DNA from: CBDCUI01 sp965223115
GTDB lineage: Bacteria; Pseudomonadota; Gammaproteobacteria; UBA4575
Assembly: GCA_965223115.1 (NCBI GenBank)
Contig: OZ244982.1
Span: forward strand, 1,116,001-1,180,000
Length of the DNA: 64,000 nt
Reading direction: 5' to 3'
Below the pieces are notes generated by a model, which was given only the letters and a program-made list of their open reading frames with translations, did not search any database and was not told the origin of the DNA. Both the position numbers and the translations under genes were made by a program. Each line of letters opens with the position of its first letter. The first letter of the stretch is position 1. Positions 16,404 through 23,870 of this stretch are shown here, piece by piece.

Positions 16404-17594
16404 ATGCTAACTAAGAATTTATGCATCCTAGTTATCATTTTTTTCGTGGCTGGATGCGCTACTTCTTTAACTCATACACCTGTTCCAGAAAAATACCTAT
16501 CACAAACAGCCATCCTCGGATCTAAAAAAATACGCTTTTGGGGTGATGAAGAACCCAAAGAATACAGAAGTAATCAAGATATTATTCAGTGGCTTGAGGA
16601 ACGTATAAAAAATAGAAATAAAGATGTGTTATCGCCTGAGTTAAATGTACTTGCTTTGTCTGGTGGTGGTGAAGACGGTTCCTTCGCAGCAGGTGTGATG
16701 GCAGGTTGGACTAGAAATGGAAATCGTCCACATTTTGATGTTGTGACTGGAGTAAGCGCAGGTGCATTAGTCTCACCATTCGTATTTCTGGGTCCTAAAT
16801 ACGACGATGTCTTGTTCGATGTTTTTGCAAAATTAGATGCAGAGCATATCTACGAATCGCAAATTTTTAGCGGTTTGTTTGGAGGACCCTCATTACTTAG
16901 CACACGTCCTTTAAGAGATTTAATTCATAAGTTTGTAACTTCAGAAGTTTTAAATCAAATTGCTATCGAACATCGTAAAGGTCGCCGCTTATGGATAGGT
17001 ACAACTAATCTTGATGCCGGACGACCTGTTATATGGGATATTGGTGAATTGGCTGTTATTCAACAACCAAATAAGCTCGAAATATTTCATAAAATATTAC
17101 TTGCATCATCTAGTATCCCTGGTTTATTCCCACCAGTGCTAATGGATGTGACAGTTAATGATGAAAACTATACGGAACTTCATGTAGATGGAGGGGTAAC
17201 AAGACAGGTTTTTCTATATCCACCACAATTTACCAAAAGTAATGTGGCTGAGGTAATAAGCAACAAGTTCAAAGCAAAGCTCTACATTATCCGCAATGGA
17301 CGAAGCCAAGCAATATACGACCCCATTGGAACCACTGCGTACTCAATTGCACTTCGATCCTTTATGATGACAATCGAAAATAAAGCCATTGGTGATTTAT
17401 ATAGAGTCTATGAAACCGCAAAACGCGATGGGTTTGATTACAATTTAGCGATTATTCCAAAAGAGTTTAATCAAAAGCCTAAAGATAATTTTGATACCGA
17501 ATATACTAATTCACTTTTTTATTTAGGTTATGAGCTTTCAAAAAATGGTTACCCATGGAGTAAAACACCACCCGAATTAATTTCGAATGAATAA
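16404..17594 (+). CDS. Patatin-like phospholipase lipoprotein
   Basis: Predicted lipid acyl hydrolase of the patatin family attached to a membrane. The signal peptide ends in the lipobox VAGC (Cys18), so it should be a lipoprotein. The catalytic domain shows the oxyanion loop SGGGEDGSFAAG near residue 90, the nucleophile elbow GVSAG near 118, and the Asp of the dyad in VDGGV near 266. The insertion of D in GGGEDG, rather than the plain GGGxRG, is characteristic of this lipoprotein subgroup. The 396 aa are consistent. It stands alone on the plus strand and converges on the dioxygenase-like gene. Substrate unknown. Confidence 0.85.
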   Translation: MLTKNLCILVIIFFVAGCATSLTHTPVPEKYLSQTAILGSKKIRFWGDEEPKEYRSNQDIIQWLEERIKNRNKDVLSPELNVLALSGGGEDGSFAAGVMAGWTRNGNRPHFDVVTGVSAGALVSPFVFLGPKYDDVLFDVFAKLDAEHIYESQIFSGLFGGPSLLSTRPLRDLIHKFVTSEVLNQIAIEHRKGRRLWIGTTNLDAGRPVIWDIGELAVIQQPNKLEIFHKILLASSSIPGLFPPVLMDVTVNDENYTELHVDGGVTRQVFLYPPQFTKSNVAEVISNKFKAKLYIIRNGRSQAIYDPIGTTAYSIALRSFMMTIENKAIGDLYRVYETAKRDGFDYNLAIIPKEFNQKPKDNFDTEYTNSLFYLGYELSKNGYPWSKTPPELISNE

Positions 17595-17641
17595 CTGCTT
17601 TTGGCAAAAGGTAGACAATAAAATCAGTGGCCCATTTCCTT

Positions 17642-17658
17642 GTGGGCCGTTGGCCCAC
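17642..17658. terminator. Strong hairpin between convergent genes
   Basis: GTGGGCC-GTT-GGCCCAC is a perfect 7-bp stem with a 3-nt loop. An overlapping alternative, GGCCCA at 17629-17634 pairing with TGGGCC at 17643-17648, competes with it. There is no long T-run on the plus strand; on the minus strand the second form is followed by a T-rich stretch. It lies 47 bp after the patatin stop and about 150 bp beyond the stop of the convergent gene, a plausible transcription barrier. Confidence 0.4.
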
Positions 17659-17808
17659 TAAAGAGTGTGTCTACACCTATAAAAAATGAGATTAGGAAAT
17701 TTGTTGGTATTATTTAGAAAAAGCTTAAGAAAATTAACACTTAACGCAAAGATGATCTGATTCTTTCTCAATTAACATTACAGCAAAGATTATGTTTGTG
17801 TAGCTCTT

Positions 17809-18252
17809 TTATTTACTTCTCGATAATATCATATCGAAATTGATTTCATTTTGGCGCTCAGAACCAATCCATTGTGTTTCTAAAACCTCGTAGCCTTCTT
17901 TTGTCACAATAAAATGTATATGTGGACTTGGCATGTTCGGCCACTCAGTTTCAAATTCAAAACGACCTTGCTCATCCGTAAACATATACGCTCGCAGTGA
18001 ATCAACATAGCGCCCATTTTCACCACCTTGCCAATGTGCAATTTTTGCACCTGAAACTGGAGTGCACTCAGGTGCTGCAAAAATTTGACCCCGAACGATT
18101 ACACCTTTGCTTACATTAACTTTTTCTTTTGTTACAGGTTTATAATGGGTACCTGTAGTACGATGTGGAGTAGGTTTGCAATTTTCTGCCAAAACTCCTA
18201 ATGGTGCCATCATTATGCTTACTACTACTATTATTGTCGAAAATGTGCGCAT
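17809..18252 (-). CDS. Exported intradiol-dioxygenase-like beta-sandwich protein
   Basis: A signal peptide (residues 1-22, ending VLAE) is followed by a single domain resembling the C-terminal beta-sandwich of intradiol ring-cleavage dioxygenases. The blocks seen are GVIVRGQIFAAPECTPVSGA, NGRYVDSLRAYMFTDEQGRFEFET and PSPHIHFIVTKEGY. The PHIHF pair and the Tyr in NGRYVDS correspond to iron-ligand positions of that family, but the protein is short (147 aa) and lacks an N-terminal domain. Ring-cleaving activity is therefore uncertain; members of this exported group are often of unknown function. Monocistronic on the minus strand. Confidence 0.7.
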   Translation of the reverse strand: MRTFSTIIVVVSIMMAPLGVLAENCKPTPHRTTGTHYKPVTKEKVNVSKGVIVRGQIFAAPECTPVSGAKIAHWQGGENGRYVDSLRAYMFTDEQGRFEFETEWPNMPSPHIHFIVTKEGYEVLETQWIGSERQNEINFDMILSRSK

Positions 18253-18829
18253 GATTTAACTCCTATAACGTGTTACATATAGACCGTAAGAATGGAAATT
18301 TGATTGCGCTTTTGAGTAAGTTATGCGGAATTTTTCTTTATTTTTACTAGCTCATCAAATTATTAATTTTATTTAGATGCGTGCTAAATTGTTACAAATT
18401 ATATTTATAACTAGAACATGACTGTTCCCGACCCAAGACAGAGATTTCCATAAAGATTGTTTATCCTTTTTGACAAGATTGTGAACACATAAAACATCAA
18501 CTAACAGAATCAAGACCAGTTTAAATGAACTAATTCAATAGTCTCATTGTGGATCTTATACACAAAACACTGTTACATCACGTGTAAAAGCAGAAAAACA
18601 AAATTAAGATTAGAGTCTAACGAATACATGAAAGAGATCAGTCAGAAATACTTATTCTCAAATAATCTTTGTAAAATGCTTTGGTTTAAACCAGTGGATT
18701 GCTGGTTGCCGTTTAGACTAACTTTAATGTATTGAATTACAGCTTCCAACTCAAAGTAGACATAATATACAATATCGATAGATAATGTATGGATTAGCTA
18801 TAACTTAACTACCACTTCTTAGAACGGGT
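18253..18829. other. Non-coding, AT-rich spacer
   Basis: About 575 bases. One 62-codon frame exists at 18547-18735 but has no ribosome binding site and looks like chance. Nothing else is recognisable apart from the expected minus-strand promoter of the exported gene on the left. Confidence 0.4.
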
Positions 18830-18961
18830 ATGAGATTTAGAGATTTTATAAAAGAGCTAAAAAAACTCGTCACAGAATTTTGGATTGAAGTAGCTGTGTT
18901 TGTAGTTTTGGTTGCTATCATATTTGAATTAATTAGAAGAATATTTATTTGGTTTGGTTGA
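18830..18961 (+). CDS. Candidate 43-aa single-pass membrane peptide
   Basis: The reading frame from ATG 18830 to TGA 18961 encodes 43 residues: a basic, amphipathic start (MRFRDFIKELKKLVTEFW), a hydrophobic helix (EVAVFVVLVAIIFELI) and a basic aromatic tail. The layout of a small membrane protein is convincing, but the ribosome binding site is weak (AGAACGGG directly before the ATG). No homologue is recognised. It stands alone in otherwise empty DNA. Confidence 0.35.
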   Translation: MRFRDFIKELKKLVTEFWIEVAVFVVLVAIIFELIRRIFIWFG

Positions 18962-19201
18962 AATGACCAACTAATATGTCACGCCTAGCGTTCTAATTTT
19001 TGCAAATATTGGAATTATTCTGCGTGCTCTACTTATAACGTCATCTTTTTGCTATCAGCAGACTGTTTTTCTAGAAAAAGTTTAGCTCGCTTAAATCATT
19101 GACTCTATGCCTACCTAAAGCTTGAAAAACTCAGATAAATCTTTATTTAAAATAGCATCCCTATAGCAATCAATTAGGAGTAATAGTTTTAGGGGGTAGA
19201 A

Positions 19202-19276
19202 ATGTACAACTTTATTTATTTGCTGATATTGTTAGTCGCTATTTATATTGTTTGGGAACAGTTAAAAAAAACTTAA
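19202..19276 (+). CDS. Candidate 24-aa membrane peptide with strong Shine-Dalgarno
   Basis: ATG 19202 is preceded by AGGGGG at good spacing, one of the better ribosome binding sites in this stretch. The peptide is MYNFIYLLILLVAIYIVWEQ followed by LKKT and TAA: a single hydrophobic helix with a Trp and a short basic end. Its size and form fit small membrane regulators or type I toxin-like peptides, but no antisense RNA was identified and no family is recognised. Confidence 0.45.
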   Translation: MYNFIYLLILLVAIYIVWEQLKKT

Positions 19277-19666
19277 AAAATTAACTGGTAAATGGTTGAA
19301 AGATAGCTGTAATGATATTGGATGTTAATTCATCTGATGTTGAATTATATAGGTTATCCTAAACTATATAGAAGCTTCTTTAAAATCGATCAGTAGCCTA
19401 AATTCATTTGCCCAAAAACTCTCGTCGAGTTATAGACGCAAATTTTTTTAAGTAAAGCCGCTGCTGGTAGCATAATTCCACTATGTTAACGCTCTCTTCT
19501 ATTACTAGTGGCGGCATTATTTAAATACCTGTGTTTATCTACCACAATGATTTAGCGCTACTAAATTAAGCTTTTGAAGTTTAAAATTTTTAAATGTATA
19601 TATAGAGATGTGTATAGTAACAATTATGTAATTATTTATTATTAATTATCAAGTACTTATTACATC
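19277..19666. other. Non-coding spacer left of the integrated element
   Basis: About 390 AT-rich bases with no credible gene. Imperfect complementarity between CCGCTGCTGGTAG near 19460 and CTAGTGGCGG near 19510 could form a weak hairpin. If the element were excised, this DNA would lie directly downstream of tRNA-Ser. Confidence 0.4.
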
Positions 19667-19726
19667 TACTGGCGGAGAGGGAGGGATTCGAACCCCCGGA
19701 CCCTTTCGAGTCAACGGTTTTCAAGA
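19667..19726 (-). repeat. Element attachment-site repeat, left copy (displaced tRNA-Ser 3' end)
   Basis: Identical over 60 bp to 34981-35040; the match stops at 19727 (A against C). It contains the T arm, variable arm and the anticodon-loop half of tRNA-Ser. With the next bases, a minus-strand GGAGAG (plus-strand CTCTCC at 19756-19761) can re-pair with the acceptor CTCTCC, but the anticodon stem is not restored, so it is not a working tRNA. Confidence 0.9.
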
Positions 19727-19788
19727 AGAATGTACTCATCTCACTAACCGTTGCACTCTCCACAAATTCTTTAGGCTTATCAGGCCTC

Positions 19789-19832
19789 TGTGCCAATTTT
19801 TTCATGTAAATTGTGTCAATTTTGTGCCCCTT
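19789..19832 (+). repeat. Integrase arm-type sites, left end
   Basis: TGTGCCAATT at 19789 is followed by a pair at 11-bp spacing, TGTGTCAATT (19812) and TGTGCCCCTT (19823). The same motif pair at 11-bp spacing occurs at the other end of the element (34861 and 34872). Recurrence at both ends next to the attachment repeats is what integrase arm-binding sites look like. Confidence 0.55.
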
Positions 19833-19846
19833 AAGGAACCCAACGG

Positions 19847-20842
19847 TTATCCCGCGGTATTTTTCAAAGAGATTTTCTCTTGTGCCGCGGATAATCCTTG
19901 AGGACTTAGATGACTATATCTTTCCACTTGGGAAAGACTAGACCACCCTCCGAGCTCTTGTAGCTCCCTTAAGGACACCCCTGCTTGTACCATGTAGGAT
20001 GCATAGCTATGTCGAAGGATATGAAAGGTAACCCCTTCATAACCTAGCTTCTCACATGCGTTCCTAAGTGCAGTTCTGATGGACTTAATGTTACGGCCCA
20101 TGTAAGTGAATACATAAGGTCCAGTAGCTTTACTCTTGAGGTGCTCTAGCAAATTCATTACATCTGAGTTTAATGGGACGCTTCTCGCCTTCCCGTTTTT
20201 ATGCTCATCTGAATGAATCCAGGCTAGCCGCCTATCAAGATCCACTTCGGTCCATTTCAAGTTAAAGACATTTGAACTCCTGCAGCCAGTCATTGCGGCA
20301 AAGCGAACAACATTAGCAGCGTGTTGTGGAAGGGCTAACATTAGGCTGTTTAATTCTTCCTTCGTGAGCCACCGAGTGCGCCCTTTGGGCTCCTTAAGCT
20401 TCCTTATGGAAGGTACTCGGTCTATCCACTCGTAGTTCTTACAAGCTCTTATGAGGACAGACTTAAATGTCGTGAGATATCTATTGATAGTCCCGTTAGC
20501 AGCGCCCTTACTTAATTTCTCTTCGATAATATCCTCAGCTATTGAGGATGTGATCTCATCTAAGTAAAGATGCCCTACGAATTTATCTAAATATCTTAAA
20601 TGACGTTGTATGTCCTTAAAGCTTACTTTGTCTTGTTTCTCTAGTGAGAATCTTTTCACTGCATCCCGCCAAGTCTTACGCTCTTTGACCCCAAGGCGAG
20701 ACTGCTCGTATTTCTGTTGATAGAGCTTATTAGCAAAATTTGTAGCTAATGCTCTGTCTCTAGTCCCAGTGCTTTGGCGTATTCTTTGTCCTGATACAGT
20801 GAAGTTTGTATACCAGATTCCGTTTGCTCTTTTCTTAAGCAT
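19847..20842 (-). CDS. int: Tyrosine-type site-specific integrase
   Basis: Catalyses integration and excision of the element at tRNA-Ser. The catalytic domain shows Arg in AAMTGCRSSNVFNL (near residue 188), Lys in EHKNGKARSVPL, the H-x-x-R box TFHILRHSYASYM near 275, Trp in LGGWSSLSQ, and the nucleophile Tyr in VERYSHL near 310. The N-terminal half holds a short arm-binding region and a SAM-like core-binding domain (WRDAVKRF ... YLTTFKSVLIRACKNY). The 331 aa are typical. It lies 120 bp inside the left attachment repeat and its 5' end overlaps the excisionase-like gene by about 100 bp, so the two are expressed together. Confidence 0.95.
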   Translation of the reverse strand: MLKKRANGIWYTNFTVSGQRIRQSTGTRDRALATNFANKLYQQKYEQSRLGVKERKTWRDAVKRFSLEKQDKVSFKDIQRHLRYLDKFVGHLYLDEITSSIAEDIIEEKLSKGAANGTINRYLTTFKSVLIRACKNYEWIDRVPSIRKLKEPKGRTRWLTKEELNSLMLALPQHAANVVRFAAMTGCRSSNVFNLKWTEVDLDRRLAWIHSDEHKNGKARSVPLNSDVMNLLEHLKSKATGPYVFTYMGRNIKSIRTALRNACEKLGYEGVTFHILRHSYASYMVQAGVSLRELQELGGWSSLSQVERYSHLSPQGLSAAQEKISLKNTAG

Positions 20843-21051
20843 AAATGCTCCTTTTGAATAGGAACCTGATAGCTATCCTTACAGGTTCCATTATAGTTAG
20901 TTCGAATATGGGTTAATAGATCTTCTTCAATGAATATCCATTGACCTCCTAACTTTGCAGCGGGAATCAAGCTTGATTTAGACCACTCTCTAATGGTCAT
21001 TTCACTAACTTTGAGAAGCTTTGCTGCCTCCTTGACATTTAGCGTGCTCAT
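20746..21051 (-). CDS. Excisionase-like MerR/AlpA-type helix-turn-helix protein
   Basis: The N-terminal half is a winged-helix DNA-binding domain of the excisionase/MerR class: LNVKEAAKLLKVSEMTIREWSKSSLI, then AAKLGGQWIFIEEDLLTHIR. The C-terminal 40 residues are polar and of unknown role. I use the ATG at 21051 (101 aa), which has GGAG 7 nt upstream; a TTG one codon earlier is possible. It overlaps both the 52-aa gene upstream and the integrase gene downstream, a compact int-xis unit. It probably directs excision or represses the unit. Confidence 0.75.
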   Translation of the reverse strand: MSTLNVKEAAKLLKVSEMTIREWSKSSLIPAAKLGGQWIFIEEDLLTHIRTNYNGTCKDSYQVPIQKEHLCLRKEQTESGIQTSLYQDKEYAKALGLETEH

Positions 21052-21163
21052 CAAATTGCTCCATGCGTGCTAACTTCTTCTCTATACCATGCCGAATAAA
21101 TTCTGCATCCTGTATGAGATCTGATAGCTGGTTGTATAAAGTATCTAGTTCTTGATAAGTCAT
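21005..21163 (-). CDS. 52-aa coiled-coil-like protein upstream of the excisionase gene
   Basis: Too short for many gene callers but well supported. The ATG at 21163 follows AAGGAG at 7-nt spacing, and the frame runs 52 codons to a TAG that overlaps the excisionase gene by 47 bp. The product, beginning MTYQELDTLYNQLSDLIQDA, is mostly charged and likely helical, with a short tail containing one Cys. Not recognised. As first gene of the 52-aa/xis/int unit it may be a directionality or control factor (inference). Confidence 0.6.
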   Translation of the reverse strand: MTYQELDTLYNQLSDLIQDAEFIRHGIEKKLARMEQFDEHAKCQGGSKASQS

Positions 21164-21210
21164 GTCACAGCTCCTTGTGTTGTGGAGTTAATAACGTAAC
21201 CTGTAATTGG

Positions 21211-21236
21211 TGTGGCAAAATGTGACGAATGCCACA
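21211..21236. promoter_or_regulatory. Inverted repeat upstream of the xis-int unit
   Basis: TGTGGCA-N12-TGCCACA is a perfect 7-bp inverted repeat over 26 bp, about 50 bp upstream of the first ATG of the xis-int unit. Position and symmetry fit an operator for a dimeric regulator. No promoter boxes are clear enough to call. Confidence 0.4.
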
Positions 21237-21277
21237 AGAAAATTCAATCAGAAGTGTGACTAAATCTTTAATGTGAA

Positions 21278-21294
21278 AATTGTTTTAAACAATT
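21278..21294 (-). terminator. Weak terminator-like palindrome after the gp14-like gene
   Basis: AATTGTTT-T-AAACAATT is palindromic and on the minus strand is followed by TTTC, nine bases beyond the stop of the gp14-like gene. The stem is all AT except two pairs, so it would be inefficient. Confidence 0.25.
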
Positions 21295-21302
21295 AACTCG
21301 CA

Positions 21303-21791
21303 TTAATTATTTAAAGTTTGTGCGGTACTAAGACCACTAGTTGCAATCTGTAAACCAGTACCAACTACGTTTGGCTTCCTAGTTTGACCGTGGTTAACTT
21401 TAGCTCGATGTCTCGAAGCTTTATTATTTAGTCGTGCTTGCTTCTTACGGTTCTGAGCATTCTTAGAAATTCTAGTAATGTCAGTACCTGCTTCAAAATC
21501 AACTTGGCGTTCTAATTCACCACGGTTAAAAGATAGACCCGATTCACCTTGAGCTACTCTAACCTGCGCTCTTTCTTTTAAGGCTTGTCGTGAACGATCA
21601 GAAATGTCTGTCTCAGCAGAGTCTTGAATCTCACTTAGTTGATTAAGTAAGGCTTCATCTTGAATATTAATTCCCTGGTTAATTAGACTAGCTTGTCTCT
21701 CGGCTAAACTGGCTTGCTGGTTGTGCCCAAAAACTGAACCCGCAATACTTAAACCAAAAGAAGCTAATGCGATGGTTGTAGGCTCACAAAT
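21303..21791 (-). CDS. T7 gp14-like internal virion protein, ATT start
   Basis: An uninterrupted 162-codon frame. The most likely start is ATT at 21791, because AAGGAGGG lies upstream at good spacing and the protein then begins M-CEPTTIALASFGLSIAG, the N-terminus typical of podovirus internal virion proteins. The middle is Ala/Gln-rich and helical (HNQQASLAERQASL), with QVRVAQGESGLSFNRGELERQ, and the C-terminus is basic (RISKNAQNRKKQARLNNKA). In T7-like phages this ejection protein forms part of the core and enters the host membrane at infection. Either ATT is used as a rare start or an ATG was mutated. It follows the scaffold-like gene by about 115 bp on the same strand. Confidence 0.65.
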   Translation of the reverse strand: MCEPTTIALASFGLSIAGSVFGHNQQASLAERQASLINQGINIQDEALLNQLSEIQDSAETDISDRSRQALKERAQVRVAQGESGLSFNRGELERQVDFEAGTDITRISKNAQNRKKQARLNNKASRHRAKVNHGQTRKPNVVGTGLQIATSGLSTAQTLNN

Positions 21792-21908
21792 GGTCCTACC
21801 CTCCTTTAGTGTAAATGTGGTTAATAGAAAACAACTAGACTAGCTAGACCTACTATCTAGCCAGCCCGTTGCTTTGGAGCATCCGCGCTAGCGGATCATG
21901 GACAATGT

Positions 21909-22895
21909 TTAGATTATTCCAGCCTTACGTGCTGCATTAATCTCAAAATTATTCCCGTTAATCTCTACAAATGTGTAACCCTTGTCTTGAAACACACGGT
22001 GACCTTTAGCTTGCAGTGCTTGAATATTGACAGGTTGCGAAGCTTTAAACTCTTTTACTAGAGCTTGCATTGCGCTGGTATCTCTTTGCAAAGCGAGTTT
22101 AGTCATTGCATCTGCTCGACCGTCATGAGTTGAGGCCCATTCTTTAAATGCCTGGTAATCTTCTTTACCCGTTAGGTCAGCTACTTGAGCCTCAAATGCA
22201 GCTATGATTCTCTCAGCATCCTCCTGCAGTTCCCCTCGGTTCAGCCCTAGCTCCCCTGCAAGTCCATCTAATGTAGCTTTATCAAGCTCACCATTAGCGA
22301 TGGTTACTTGAATTAATGACTCTGAATTCTTAAATCCACCGGTTTCGATAGATGCACCATTAGGATCTAAATCAACAACAAGTTTATTAAAGACTTGCTC
22401 ATCAGCATCATTTTTAAATGCTACAGGTTCGGGTGTTGTTTCTAGCTGGTTACCTTTAACGTCACTGTCGATCTGTTTGTTATCTACAAAGTATTCCCCA
22501 GATACAGGATTTTGTCTTAAGTAACCAAGTGCCACTGCTGCAGCTATAGTTGTCTCTTGTCCTTCAATTGTAATTAAATCTTGAGGTGTGGCGTCTTTAG
22601 GTAAGACACTGCGTCCTGAAGGTGTCTTGATGGATTGCATAACTTCATCAAGTCCGGCTGTATCAATGTCAGCTTGGGGAATAGCTTCGCCTTTAGAGTC
22701 TGTATAGACGTTTGAAGAGTTTCCTTTAGCTGTCCCGTGGGACACGACATTGTCACCGTCAATAGAGACTGAGTTTCGCTCGTGTACTGTAGAGGTTACA
22801 TTACTACCTTCTCTTATGTTTGATGTCTTATGTTCTATACCACCTTCACTGATCTCACCAGTGTCGGAATTCATTGTTACTCGCATTGTTTCCAT
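21909..22895 (-). CDS. Scaffold-like phage protein (T7 gp9 type), tentative
   Basis: The 328-aa product is acidic and low in hydrophobic segments. The N-terminal 90 residues are Ser/Thr/Asn-rich and probably disordered. The C-terminal third is helical: LDGLAGELGLNRGELQEDAERIIAAFEAQV, then GKEDYQAFKEWASTHDG, then DTSAMQALVKEFKA. By memory this order resembles the helical part of T7-like capsid assembly (scaffolding) proteins, where a similar FDALYNHLETHNPEA region occurs, and the neighbouring gp14-like gene supports phage origin. The terminal segment (KGYTFVEINGNNFEI) is not typical. Confidence is moderate; it may be another virion protein. Confidence 0.45.
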   Translation of the reverse strand: METMRVTMNSDTGEISEGGIEHKTSNIREGSNVTSTVHERNSVSIDGDNVVSHGTAKGNSSNVYTDSKGEAIPQADIDTAGLDEVMQSIKTPSGRSVLPKDATPQDLITIEGQETTIAAAVALGYLRQNPVSGEYFVDNKQIDSDVKGNQLETTPEPVAFKNDADEQVFNKLVVDLDPNGASIETGGFKNSESLIQVTIANGELDKATLDGLAGELGLNRGELQEDAERIIAAFEAQVADLTGKEDYQAFKEWASTHDGRADAMTKLALQRDTSAMQALVKEFKASQPVNIQALQAKGHRVFQDKGYTFVEINGNNFEINAARKAGII

Positions 22896-22898
22896 GAG

Positions 22899-23594
22899 TT
22901 AATTACTCCTTAATTTTATTGTTGGTTGATTAAGATATGCCGGTTTAAGGTATATCTTGTGAGTTAGATATTCAGGATTCTTTTCTCGAATCTTAATTAT
23001 GAAGTTGACACTACTTGCCAAGAACTCTAGAAAGGCTTCAATCTTAGTAAATAGTGGTTCTGTGATCCTCGTACCTGGGTAGTATTGAGGATTTTTAAAA
23101 AAGGCTGCCGCTAGAAACGGTTTAATGCCTTCGCTTGTATCAGGAAAGTAGTCAGGATGTTCTACTGTTAGTAGATAAATAGCTAACACTCTACTTAAAC
23201 AATCAGTAGGACTACCTAACTTGTAGCCTCTATGACATTCAGCTAAGTACTTAGTTAAATGTTTATCGAATCTATTCTTTTCAAAGTGACTAAAGTTACC
23301 AGTTAATAACTCAGCCATAAATTGTGTTGCTTCTTGTATCGGTTTTTGATTCTCGTGATACAAAAGGAATGAATCCATAGACTGAATATATTTTCGCATT
23401 GCTCCTGCTGGATATCTAAAGTAGTCAAGTGTATGCCACTTGCGCAGACGTGCTTTGTGTTTACTGCAATAACTAGAGATACTTTGCGGTTTCCTTTTGT
23501 TTTTGCACTCAGGAGCTTTACAAATCAGTTCTTTGTTTTTGGTGTGGACGTGTTGCCAGAATCTTTCTGTGTTACGTTTCTGTGCTTTTGACAC
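22899..23594 (-). CDS. Zinc-finger-like protein of unknown function
   Basis: Not recognised. The 231 aa carry a probable zinc site near the N-terminus, C-x4-C-x11-C-x2-H (ICKAPECKNK ... SSYCSKHKARLRKW), like the small knuckles found in phage HNH and homing-type proteins. No HNH catalytic residues follow. The rest is helical and basic with aromatic clusters (YYPGTRITEPLFTKIEAFLEFL). The start is GTG at 23594, with GGAG upstream inside an inverted repeat. It ends 3 bp before the scaffold-like gene, so the two are coupled. Confidence 0.55.
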   Translation of the reverse strand: MSKAQKRNTERFWQHVHTKNKELICKAPECKNKRKPQSISSYCSKHKARLRKWHTLDYFRYPAGAMRKYIQSMDSFLLYHENQKPIQEATQFMAELLTGNFSHFEKNRFDKHLTKYLAECHRGYKLGSPTDCLSRVLAIYLLTVEHPDYFPDTSEGIKPFLAAAFFKNPQYYPGTRITEPLFTKIEAFLEFLASSVNFIIKIREKNPEYLTHKIYLKPAYLNQPTIKLRSN

Positions 23595-23603
23595 TTATAT
23601 TAT

Positions 23604-23662
23604 TTCTCCAATGATGATTAAAAGAACACGTACACAAACCCTCCTACCTCACCATTGGAGAA
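23604..23662 (-). promoter_or_regulatory. Inverted repeat that can hide a ribosome binding site
   Basis: TTCTCCAATG at 23604-23613 and CATTGGAGAA at 23653-23662 are perfect 10-bp inverted copies. In the minus-strand RNA the arm nearest the gene contains the GGAG used by the zinc-finger-like gene, so folding would mask it. Just upstream lies a second inverted repeat, ACTACTAG (23701-23708) with CTAGTAGT (23721-23728). Confidence 0.4.
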
Positions 23663-23870
23663 GTAAAGGTATTAAAGGGTTGTGTGCGTGTGGGTGATGC
23701 ACTACTAGGAGGTTAATAAACTAGTAGTACTTAAAGAATTAACTCTGACAGGTTTGATCAGTAACTTCTCTTAGAATATTGGTTAATATCCGTTTTCTAC
23801 AATAGTGGACATAATTAGTGTATTTAATTTGGCATTAATTTGAAAAAATTATCGCGTCGTTAGCGAACAT

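Noticed and set aside
18547..18735. 62-codon open frame in the sparse region
   Set aside because: No ribosome binding site and no protein-like composition.
22574..22762. 62-codon frame inside the scaffold-like gene
   Set aside because: Same strand, different frame, fully inside a better supported gene.
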